7,191 bases of DNA. It comes from Bacteroidaceae bacterium. Its GTDB lineage: Bacteria; Bacteroidota; Bacteroidia; Bacteroidales; Bacteroidaceae. A program made the translations under genes and the position numbers. Location of the stretch: assembly GCA_017548225.1 (NCBI GenBank), contig JAFYMV010000027.1, forward strand, positions 1 through 7,191, given 5' to 3'. Below the pieces are notes generated by a model. The model was not told the origin of the DNA. It saw only the letters and a list, made by a program, of their open reading frames with translations, and searched no databases. Shown piece by piece: positions 1 through 6,018 of the stretch (positions within the stretch are counted from its first letter, which is position 1; each line of letters starts with the position of its first letter).

Positions 1-500
1 AACTCATTACGCAACTCGTTGTATGCAGCCATCAGCTCATTCTGAATCTGGAAATACACTTCATACTTTGTTGCAAGGTCAGTCTGCACAGAGATGATAT
101 GATTCTTTGTTACAGGATAAGCACCGAGAAGGGGCAGAGGGGGATCTGCAGGATGAAACTCCGGCATGTTTGCCTTGTTCTCGGGATTAGCGATGAACTC
201 CTTCACGATTTCACGCAACTCAGAAGGATGCACATCGGTCTTCGTAACGCGCTTCGACTCGTCACCATAGTAGTACATGATTTCGTTGTTCATGTTGACA
301 GACACAACGAATACATTTCTACCCTTCACCTTCACATCATCCTCTTGCTGATTAGGATCTGGTGGAGGCGGCAGACGGCGTACCAAACCGGTATCCGTAT
401 CCATTGATGTGGTGATCAAGAAGAAGATCAACAGGATGAACGAGATATCGGCCAATGAGCTACCGTTCAATCCAGGAACTTTTCTTTTCTTCTTTGCCAT
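1..500 (-). CDS. exbD: ExbD/TolR-family proton-channel subunit, 3' end cut by the window edge
   Basis: The reading frame is open from ATG at 498-500 to the window edge, giving 166 residues without a stop; the C-terminus is missing. The N-terminus is short, basic and cytoplasmic (MAKKKRKVPG), followed by one membrane helix at about residues 16-33. Asp18, in the segment SSLADISFILLIFFLITTSM, sits where the family carries its proton-translocating Asp. A proline-rich linker (residues 44-49) leads to the periplasmic domain. ExbD works with ExbB in the inner membrane to couple the proton gradient to TonB. The region at about residues 110-140 (NPENKANMPEF and on) looks longer than in E. coli ExbD, which I recall as usual for Bacteroidota. 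The gene lies 26 bases after the unknown membrane protein gene and has a Shine-Dalgarno site, unlike its neighbours. TolR is the alternative name; ExbD is preferred from the Bacteroidota operon form. Confidence 0.92.
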   Translation of the reverse strand, partial: MAKKKRKVPGLNGSSLADISFILLIFFLITTSMDTDTGLVRRLPPPPDPNQQEDDVKVKGRNVFVVSVNMNNEIMYYYGDESKRVTKTDVHPSELREIVKEFIANPENKANMPEFHPADPPLPLLGAYPVTKNHIISVQTDLATKYEVYFQIQNELMAAYNELRNE

Positions 501-508
501 AATTAAAA

Positions 509-514
509 TCTCCT
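509..514 (-). promoter_or_regulatory. Shine-Dalgarno site of exbD
   Basis: The minus strand reads AGGAGA, 8 bases before the ATG at 498-500, at classical ribosome-binding distance. This supports the chosen start. I see no comparable site before exbB, the four-helix protein, sppA, lpxK, the phosphorylase or thiL, which all have A/T-rich or overlapping leaders. Confidence 0.7.
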
Positions 515-526
515 ATAAATTATGAC

Positions 527-1000
527 TTACTTTTTGAAAATTCCTGACAAGCTGGCAACCAACGCAAGGACAGTTACAACAACCAATACATAGATAGTAT
601 AGATAATAGCATCAGTTGCAACCAACCAGAACTTAGACTCAAACAACTCACCAGTACCCAAACGGATAACGGTGTCATCGCCCAAGAAATAGGTGATTAC
701 CAATACGGGGATAAACATCCACAAACCTGCTTGAGACAATACCTTGCCCCATGTAGGCATATTTGAGTCGACCTTACCACCCTTCGCAGTAACCGCACCA
801 GCAATAGTGCACACCGCACAGATAGCAGCCAATGCATACATCCAATACATCAACAAATCTGTGAATTGGGGCGACTTGTAGTAGCCACTGGCCAGCGACT
901 CCATATTACCAAATCCAACGCAGAAGAACAGTACAAACACCGCCACAGAGAGGACGAGCAGTACATAATATGCGATGGAAGCTATTTTACTCGCTTTCAT
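527..1000 (-). CDS. Four-helix integral membrane protein of unknown function within the exbB-exbD operon
   Basis: This 157-residue protein has no domain I can name. It has four clear hydrophobic segments at about residues 10-31, 48-72, 91-107 and 125-153, so most of it lies in the inner membrane. Loop 2-3 (TAKGGKVDSNMPTWGK) is basic and may face the cytoplasm; loop 3-4 (GDDTVIRLGTGELFESK) is acidic and polar and may face the periplasm. There is no signal peptide separate from helix 1. The gene starts 22 bases after the exbB stop and ends 26 bases before exbD, so it is surely co-transcribed with them. From memory, Bacteroidales exb operons often carry a small uncharacterised membrane protein at this place. 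A role as an accessory subunit or assembly factor of the ExbB/ExbD motor is inferred from position only. Confidence 0.85.
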   Translation of the reverse strand: MKASKIASIAYYVLLVLSVAVFVLFFCVGFGNMESLASGYYKSPQFTDLLMYWMYALAAICAVCTIAGAVTAKGGKVDSNMPTWGKVLSQAGLWMFIPVLVITYFLGDDTVIRLGTGELFESKFWLVATDAIIYTIYVLVVVTVLALVASLSGIFKK

Positions 1001-1022
1001 TGTTATTCTTTGTTAATGTTAA

Positions 1023-1844
1023 TTACTTCTTCAAGTTGTACTTCATGATCATATCCAAGAGAGTGATAGAGCTATCCTCCATGTCAGTGGTAAGAGACTC
1101 AATCTTAGAAAGGATGAAGTTGTAGAAAATCTGAAGAACAAGAGCAACCACGATACCGAAGATAGTGGTAATCAAAGCCACCTTCATACCGCCGGCAACA
1201 ACAGTGGGGCTAATATCACCAGCCTTCTGGATATTATCGAACGCCTGTACCATACCGATCACAGTACCCAAGAATCCGAGTGAAGGAGCCATCGCAATGA
1301 AGAGGGTTACCCATGAGCAGTTCTTCTCGAGAGCAGCAGACTGTACGCCACCGTAAGAAACAACTGAACGCTCAACTACATCAATACCCTCATCGATACG
1401 CAAGAGACCTTGATAGCAGATAGAAGCAACGGGACCACGAGTATTACGGCAGAGCTCCTTAGCGCCCTCTACATCACCCTTAGCCAAAGCAGCCTCGATA
1501 GCAGCCATAAGCTTCTTTGTGTTCACCTCAGCAAGGCTCAAGTAGATGATACGCTCGATACAGAAAGCCAAACCGAGTACCAATGCGATAGCAACCAATG
1601 ACATGAAGCTAGCGTCACCCTCGATGAACTTTGTCTTAAGAGCCTTGTGCATACCAACGGTCTCCTCCTCAACAGGAGCAGTTACGGGAGCCTCAACTGC
1701 GGCTGAATCAGTAGCAACAGAGTCAACTGCTGCGGTGTCTACCATTTCTGTCTGGGGAGCTGCTGCATCTTGAGCAACTACTGTCTGTGTCAATCCTACT
1801 GAAAGGATACCGAACATTGCAAATACTGCAAAAAACTTTTTCAT
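1023..1844 (-). CDS. exbB: ExbB/TolQ/MotA-family proton-channel protein with signal peptide and periplasmic extension
   Basis: This 273-residue protein is the pentamer-forming partner of ExbD in the TonB-energising motor of the inner membrane. It starts with a signal peptide (MKKFFAVFAMFGILSVGLTQ, probable cleavage after VVAQ, about residue 25). A low-complexity Ala/Val/Asp/Glu/Thr stretch (about 26-63) follows, then helix 1 (about 79-99), a cytoplasmic region (100-175) and two helices at about 178-203 and 218-246. The motif APSLGFLGTVIGMVQAF (186-202) is diagnostic of the MotA/TolQ/ExbB family. By a hand alignment with E. coli ExbB, the position of Glu176 falls on Lys221-Val222 (segment GGMKVALITT), so the usual membrane carboxylate seems absent. 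The leader before the ATG is A/T-rich with no Shine-Dalgarno sequence. The gene is first of the protein genes in the operon and lies 58 bases after tRNA-Ser. Confidence 0.93.
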   Translation of the reverse strand: MKKFFAVFAMFGILSVGLTQTVVAQDAAAPQTEMVDTAAVDSVATDSAAVEAPVTAPVEEETVGMHKALKTKFIEGDASFMSLVAIALVLGLAFCIERIIYLSLAEVNTKKLMAAIEAALAKGDVEGAKELCRNTRGPVASICYQGLLRIDEGIDVVERSVVSYGGVQSAALEKNCSWVTLFIAMAPSLGFLGTVIGMVQAFDNIQKAGDISPTVVAGGMKVALITTIFGIVVALVLQIFYNFILSKIESLTTDMEDSSITLLDMIMKYNLKK

Positions 1845-1902
1845 TGTGTTTTACTTTTAATTAATACTATTTTTTAATTGTTCTGTCTCTATTTTCTTTG
1901 TG

Positions 1903-1990
1903 CGGAAAGAAGGGGATTCGAACCCCTGATACGCTTTTGGCGTATACACGCTTTCCAGGCGTGCCTCTTCAACCACTCGAGCACCTTTCC
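1903..1990 (-). tRNA. tRNA-Ser, anticodon GGA
   Basis: The minus strand folds into a complete 88-nt class II tRNA. The acceptor stem GGAAAGG pairs with TCTTTCC (one G-T pair at the base) and the discriminator is G73. The D arm is CTC/GAG. The anticodon stem CACGC/GCGTG has loop CTGGAAA, with anticodon GGA at 1956-1954, reading UCC and UCU. The long variable arm has a TACGC/GCGTA stem, as expected for serine, and the T arm is AGGGG-TTCGAAT-CCCCT. No CCA is encoded after the discriminator (the next bases are CA then CAAAG), so CCA must be added after transcription. Confidence 0.97.
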
Positions 1991-1997
1991 AAAGGTA
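1990..1997 (-). promoter_or_regulatory. TACCTTTG box straddling the tRNA-Ser 5' end (candidate promoter)
   Basis: The minus strand reads TACCTTTG, an exact match to the Bacteroidota -7 consensus TAnnTTTG and identical to the boxes before sppA and before the right-hand tRNA. Its last base is the first base of the mature tRNA, so initiation here would fall inside the tRNA and could only serve exbB. A weak -33-like TTTC lies 21 bases upstream (2019-2022). It may be chance; see findings. Confidence 0.25.
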
Positions 1998-2070
1998 TTG
2001 CGTTACGATGCAGTCTCGGAAAACGGGCACAAATTACGAATATTTTTTCTACTCCGCACCATTTTCGCCA

Positions 2071-2078
2071 CAAAAGTA
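2071..2078 (-). promoter_or_regulatory. Candidate -7 promoter box for the tRNA-Ser (and exb) unit
   Basis: The minus strand reads TACTTTTG, matching TAnnTTTG. Transcription would begin a few bases downstream and give a leader of about 75 bases before the mature tRNA. I see no convincing TTTG at -33. A near-match TAATTTG at 2030-2036 is an alternative with a shorter leader. Confidence 0.35.
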
Positions 2079-2224
2079 TTGTTTTTTTTCTTTTCTTCCA
2101 TAAAAAATATGATTATTCTTCAAAAAAAGTGTTTGTTTTATGTATTTTACCCTTCTCTACTATTCGACTTTCCACATCTTACAAAATAATCAGTAGTAAT
2201 GTAGGAGATTTCAATACAAAAACA

Positions 2225-2232
2225 TACCTTTG
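2225..2232 (+). promoter_or_regulatory. -7 promoter box of the sppA-lpxK-phosphorylase unit
   Basis: TACCTTTG is an exact match to the Bacteroidota housekeeping consensus TAnnTTTG. Initiation about 5-8 bases downstream would leave a leader of roughly 30 bases before the sppA ATG at 2270. The -33 element is weak: TTTC at 2209-2212 is nearest but too close to be convincing. The rest of the 1991-2269 region is A/T-rich, with poly-T and poly-A runs and no gene that I can support. Confidence 0.65.
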
Positions 2233-2269
2233 CGTAAATATTAAGCATAAATTGCAAAAATCTTATAAT

Positions 2270-4045
2270 ATGAAAGATTTCTTGAAGTACACCTTGGCCA
2301 CTATTGTTGGCTTAATTGCAAGTAGCATTATCATCGCCATCGTTGGCATTGTAGCTATTATTGGCATTGCCGCCTCAACTGATACCGCAACTACGGTCAG
2401 CGAAAACAGTATTTTCAAGCTAGAGCTAAAGGGAGAAGTCACCGAGCGCATGGTCGACAACCCATTTGCCTCGCTCATGAACGAGGAGCAGACCGCACTC
2501 GGCCTCAACGACATTTTGGCAAGCATACAAAAGGCTGCTGACAACACCTATATTCAGGGCATCTACCTAGAGGCTGGAGGCATCACGGCAGATCCTGCGG
2601 GCATTGAGGAGATCAGAAACGCCCTTCTCCGCTTCAAGCAAACGGGCAAGTTTATCGTAGCCTATGGCGACAGCTACACCCAGTCAGACTACTACATCTG
2701 CAGCGTGGCCGACAAGGTTATCCTCAACCCACAGGGAGTATTGGATTGGCATGGCATGGCTTCGCAAACCATCTACTTCAAGGACCTCCTCGCCCAGCTG
2801 GGCATCGAGATGGAGGTATTCAAGGTGGGCACCTATAAAGCTGCCGTAGAGCCCTATACCTCTACAGAGATGAGCGCTGAGAATCGCGAACAGATCTCCG
2901 CCTACATCACTTCCATATGGAACAATATGGTCAACGGTGTATCCATGACACGAGGCATCAGCGCTGAGCAGCTCAACCGATATGCCGACCAGTACATGGC
3001 ACTCTGCGACCCCGAAGAGTGCGTAGCAGCAGGCATGGTAGACACCTTGTTGTACAAGGATGGCACTAAAGCGTACTTGAAGCAGCTAATGAACGCTGAC
3101 AAGGATGAGCGCCTCACCATACTTACACTTGATGAGGTAAAGAACATCCAAAAGAGCGTGCCACTCGACAAGAGCGGCAACATCATTGCCATATACTATG
3201 CTGAAGGACAGATTGTAGACCAAGCCTCAACGGGCATGGGCACCACTCCCGAGATTGTAGGTGAAAAGGTGTGCGTAGACCTCCGCAAACTGCACGATGA
3301 CGAGACAGTAAAGGCCGTCATCCTCCGCGTCAATTCACCAGGCGGTAGCGCCTTCGCATCAGAGCAGATCTGGAACGAGGTAGTCAAGCTCAAGGCCAAG
3401 AAGCCCGTGATAGTATCTATGGGCGGATATGCCGCATCGGGTGGTTACTACATCTCTTGCGCAGCCGACACCATCATCGCGCAGCCCAACACCATCACTG
3501 GCTCTATCGGCATCTTTGGCATGTTCCCCAATCCGCACAAACTCATCAATGACAAGCTGAAACTAAACATAGAGACCGTAAAGACCAACAAGTTTGCCGA
3601 CTTTGGCAATATGAGCCGCCCCTTCAGCAACGAAGAGCGTGCTATCATGCAACGCCATATCAATAGAGGATATGCCACCTTCATCCAGCGCTGCGCTGAC
3701 GGTCGCGGCATGAGCACTGCAGAGATCGAGGCTGTAGCTCAAGGTCGCGTATGGACTGGAGAGACGGCTATGGAGTTGGGATTAGTAGACCTGTTGGGCG
3801 ACCTTGAGATGGCCAAACAGATTGCTGCCGAGAAGGCCGGCATAGAGAGCTACACGCTGATCAGTTATCCGAAAGAGCAAAGCACATTGGATATGCTCAT
3901 CGATCAAACCAAAGAGAGCTACATAGAGGCACGCATGGGCAAGACATTGGGCAAGTTCAAGAACGAGCTCAACCTCATCTATAACATCGACCAGATGAAC
4001 AGCCTGCAAACTCGCCTACCCTACGAGATACACCTACTAAACTAA
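2270..4045 (+). CDS. sppA: Signal peptide peptidase SppA, long (67 kDa-type) membrane-anchored serine protease
   Basis: The 591-residue product has the length of the long, two-domain SppA class. A hydrophobic N-terminal anchor (about residues 8-35) precedes two tandem ClpP-like domains facing the periplasm. The N-terminal domain carries the general-base lysine Lys190 in FKVGTYKAAVEPY. The C-terminal domain carries the nucleophile Ser390 in MGGYAASGGYYIS, preceded by the oxyanion-region motif RVNSPGGSA (353-361). In E. coli SppA the same Lys/Ser dyad is split between the two halves. The enzyme degrades signal peptides left in the membrane after secretion. The start at 2270 is chosen because the frame further upstream runs through tRNA-Ser and the promoter. 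lpxK follows after 5 bases. Confidence 0.96.
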   Translation: MKDFLKYTLATIVGLIASSIIIAIVGIVAIIGIAASTDTATTVSENSIFKLELKGEVTERMVDNPFASLMNEEQTALGLNDILASIQKAADNTYIQGIYLEAGGITADPAGIEEIRNALLRFKQTGKFIVAYGDSYTQSDYYICSVADKVILNPQGVLDWHGMASQTIYFKDLLAQLGIEMEVFKVGTYKAAVEPYTSTEMSAENREQISAYITSIWNNMVNGVSMTRGISAEQLNRYADQYMALCDPEECVAAGMVDTLLYKDGTKAYLKQLMNADKDERLTILTLDEVKNIQKSVPLDKSGNIIAIYYAEGQIVDQASTGMGTTPEIVGEKVCVDLRKLHDDETVKAVILRVNSPGGSAFASEQIWNEVVKLKAKKPVIVSMGGYAASGGYYISCAADTIIAQPNTITGSIGIFGMFPNPHKLINDKLKLNIETVKTNKFADFGNMSRPFSNEERAIMQRHINRGYATFIQRCADGRGMSTAEIEAVAQGRVWTGETAMELGLVDLLGDLEMAKQIAAEKAGIESYTLISYPKEQSTLDMLIDQTKESYIEARMGKTLGKFKNELNLIYNIDQMNSLQTRLPYEIHLLN

Positions 4046-4050
4046 TACCC

Positions 4051-5145
4051 ATGGACACAACCCCCATAAAGAGACACTGGCTATTGGCTCCGCTAACTTT
4101 CCTATATAGAATAGGAGTGGAGCTGCGCAACAAACTCTTCGATTGGAAGGTCATCCCCTCCGAAGAGTTCGATGTACCCATCATCTCTGTGGGAAACCTG
4201 ACAGTGGGCGGTACGGGCAAGACCCCGCATGTAGAATACCTCATCAGCCTGCTCAAGGAGAACTACAAGGTTGCCCTGTTGAGTCGCGGGTACAAGCGCA
4301 AGACCAAAGGGTTCATCTTGGCTAAAGAGAGCAACACCTCGCACGAGATTGGCGATGAGCCGTATCAGATAAAGACCAAGTTCCCCAACATACATGTAGC
4401 CGTAGATGCCGACCGCCGTCATGGTGTGCGCGAGCTATGCTCCTCACCCCTATCGAGCGACACCGAAGCAATAGTGCTCGACGATGCATTCCAGCATCGC
4501 CACATCGTGCCGGGCATCAGTATCGTGCTGATGGACTACAACCGCCCCGTCTACGAAGACGCGCTGATGCCAATGGGCAGGTTGCGCGAACCCATGTCGA
4601 GCCTACACCGGGCACAGATCATCATTGTTACGAAGACCCCTACCGATATCAAGCCCATTGACTACCGCATCGTGGCCAAGCACCTCAACCTGCGCCCCTA
4701 TCAACATCTGTATTTCACCACCTTTGCCTATGGCGATTTGCAAGCCTTCGCTTCAGCCGAGCAGAAAGCGCTGTCGGCTATCACTCCAGACACACACATC
4801 GTACTGGTTACGGGCATCGCTTCGGCCGACCCACTGGTAAACAAACTGCGTGAGCACACCGAGCACATCACCCACATGGAGTATAGCGACCACCACAACT
4901 TCACGCGGTCCGATCTGCGGAATATCAGCAAGGTCTATGCTGCTATCGACGCAGAGGACAAACTCATCATCACCACCGAGAAGGATGCCGCCCGACTGCG
5001 CTCATATCCGCTCGATGAGACCATAGCTAAGAGCCTGTACATCCTCCCCATCGAGGTCAAGTTCCTGCAACAGCAACAAGAAAAGTTCAACCATTATATC
5101 ATCGACTATGTTAGCAAAAATTCAAGAAACCGCATCGTTCATTAG
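4051..5145 (+). CDS. lpxK: Tetraacyldisaccharide 4'-kinase, lipid A biosynthesis
   Basis: The 364-residue product phosphorylates the 4' position of tetraacyldisaccharide 1-phosphate to give lipid IVA, at the cytoplasmic face of the inner membrane. The N-terminal part (LLAPLTFLYR, residues 11-20) resembles the membrane-associating helix of the family. The Walker A loop is GGTGKT (53-58), preceded by the typical SVGNLTV. The LSRGYKRKTKG segment (77-87), GDEPY (101-105), the Walker B-like LDDAFQHR (143-150) and DHHNF (280-284) are all family signatures, so the enzyme appears intact. The start lies 5 bases after the sppA stop. The last 12 residues (YVSKNSRNRIVH) are encoded where the gene overlaps the phosphorylase gene and look like an unconserved tail. 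Confidence 0.96.
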   Translation: MDTTPIKRHWLLAPLTFLYRIGVELRNKLFDWKVIPSEEFDVPIISVGNLTVGGTGKTPHVEYLISLLKENYKVALLSRGYKRKTKGFILAKESNTSHEIGDEPYQIKTKFPNIHVAVDADRRHGVRELCSSPLSSDTEAIVLDDAFQHRHIVPGISIVLMDYNRPVYEDALMPMGRLREPMSSLHRAQIIIVTKTPTDIKPIDYRIVAKHLNLRPYQHLYFTTFAYGDLQAFASAEQKALSAITPDTHIVLVTGIASADPLVNKLREHTEHITHMEYSDHHNFTRSDLRNISKVYAAIDAEDKLIITTEKDAARLRSYPLDETIAKSLYILPIEVKFLQQQQEKFNHYIIDYVSKNSRNRIVH

Positions 5146-5920
5146 AGAGCGCATGCACTCAAGTCCCGAGACAGCCATCATTCTTGGCACAGGCTTGGGC
5201 AGTCTTGTTAACGAGATAACCGACAAATACGAACTCAAGTACGAGGACATCCCCAATTTCCCCCTCTCTACCGTTGAGGGACACAGCGGCAAGCTTATCT
5301 TTGGCAAGCTTGGCAACAAAGACATCATGGCCATGCAGGGCCGCTTCCACTACTACGAGGGATACTCGATGAAGGAGGTAACCTTCCCCGTCCGCGTAAT
5401 GCGCGAGCTGGGCATCAAGACCCTCTTCGTGTCCAATGCAGCCGGAGGCATGCACCCCGACTTTGAGATTGGCGACCTGATGATCATCACCGACCACATC
5501 AACACCTTCCCCGAGCACCCGCTTCGCGGCAAGAATATCGACTACGGCCCACGCTTCCCGGATATGAGCGAGCCCTATAGCCGCAGCCTCATCGCGCAAG
5601 CCAAAGCAGTTGCCGCCGAGAAGGGCATCCGCGTTGTCGAAGGCGTGTATGTAGGTGTCAGCGGTCCTACCTTCGAGACCCCTGCCGAATACAAGTACTT
5701 CCGCGTTATCGGTGGCGATGCCGTAGGCATGAGCACCGTACCCGAAGTCATCGTGGCCAAGCACTGTGGCATCCGCGTATTTGGCATGTCTGTCATCACC
5801 GACCTCGGCGTAGAGGGCAAGATTGTGGAGGTTACCCACGAAGAGGTGCAAGCTGCAGCCGACAAGGCACAGCCCTTCATGACCGAGATTATGCGCGAGC
5901 TGATCAATAGAGCGAGCTGA
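5108..5920 (+). CDS. Purine nucleoside phosphorylase, trimeric PNP/MTAP family, with Asp at the base-specificity site
   Basis: The 270-residue enzyme cleaves purine (deoxy)nucleosides with phosphate to free base and (deoxy)ribose 1-phosphate, for purine salvage in the cytoplasm. Family motifs run in order: ILGTGLGSL (25-33), EGHSG (57-61), QGRFHYYEG (77-85), SNAAGG (109-114), GPTFETPAE (186-194) and DAVGMSTVPE (204-213). By hand alignment to human PNP, phosphate- and sugar-site residues His59, Arg79, His81, Tyr83, Met208 and Ser209 are kept, as is base-binding Glu190. Human Asn243 is replaced by Asp232 (VITDLGVEG), as in 5'-methylthioadenosine phosphorylase, while His244 matches PNP His257. 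Substrate range is therefore uncertain, so no symbol is given (punA/deoD-like names are used in databases). The ATG lies inside lpxK with no Shine-Dalgarno site, suggesting coupled translation. Confidence 0.93.
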   Translation: MLAKIQETASFIRERMHSSPETAIILGTGLGSLVNEITDKYELKYEDIPNFPLSTVEGHSGKLIFGKLGNKDIMAMQGRFHYYEGYSMKEVTFPVRVMRELGIKTLFVSNAAGGMHPDFEIGDLMIITDHINTFPEHPLRGKNIDYGPRFPDMSEPYSRSLIAQAKAVAAEKGIRVVEGVYVGVSGPTFETPAEYKYFRVIGGDAVGMSTVPEVIVAKHCGIRVFGMSVITDLGVEGKIVEVTHEEVQAAADKAQPFMTEIMRELINRAS

Positions 5921-5937
5921 TTTTCCCAACCAGCAGT

Positions 5938-5980
5938 TTCGGAGTTCTCTGAGTACTCTGAGTTCTCCGAGAACTCCGAA
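5938..5980 (+). repeat. Four tandem 9-nt units forming a 12-bp perfect inverted repeat
   Basis: From 5942 to 5977 four consecutive 9-nt units read GAGTTCTCT, GAGTACTCT, GAGTTCTCC and GAGAACTCC. Each has the near-palindromic core GAGnnCTC. The array is bounded so that 5938-5949 (TTCGGAGTTCTC) is exactly complementary to 5969-5980 (GAGAACTCCGAA), with a 19-base loop. No T-run follows on either strand, so it is not a standard intrinsic terminator. It starts 17 bases after the phosphorylase stop. Confidence 0.85.
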
Positions 5981-5986
5981 TCCCCT

Positions 5987-6014
5987 ATAAATCACAATTC
6001 ATAAATCATAGTTC
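5987..6014 (+). repeat. Tandem 14-nt duplication just before thiL
   Basis: Two adjacent 14-nt copies, ATAAATCACAATTC (5987-6000) and ATAAATCATAGTTC (6001-6014), differ at two positions. The second ends 4 bases before the thiL ATG, so the repeat forms the A/T-rich translation leader of that gene. No TAnnTTTG promoter box is visible between the phosphorylase stop and thiL. Confidence 0.7.
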
Positions 6015-6018
6015 ACAA

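Noticed and set aside
99..407. A 102-codon open frame on the plus strand
   Set aside because: It is antisense to exbD, whose sequence and motifs are clear, and its product resembles nothing I know.
2081..2130. Poly-T and poly-A runs before sppA as a terminator
   Set aside because: I could find no G/C-rich stem next to the runs; they look like ordinary A/T-rich intergenic DNA.
1898..2269. In-frame N-terminal extension of SppA by 124 residues
   Set aside because: It would run through the antisense of tRNA-Ser and the sppA promoter. The start at 2270 gives a normal SppA N-terminus with a membrane anchor.
4102..4422. Minus-strand open frames inside lpxK, sppA and thiL
   Set aside because: All are shadows of the plus-strand genes, with no promoter, leader or recognisable product of their own.
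5938..5980. CRISPR array or intrinsic terminator at the 9-nt repeats
   Set aside because: The units are contiguous with no spacers and far too short for CRISPR. The stem-loop has no T-run on either strand, so it is not a standard terminator.
5159..5995. A 278-codon open frame on the minus strand opposite the phosphorylase gene
   Set aside because: It lies antisense to a fully conserved enzyme, has no recognisable domain, and its openness is explained by the codon bias of the plus-strand gene.
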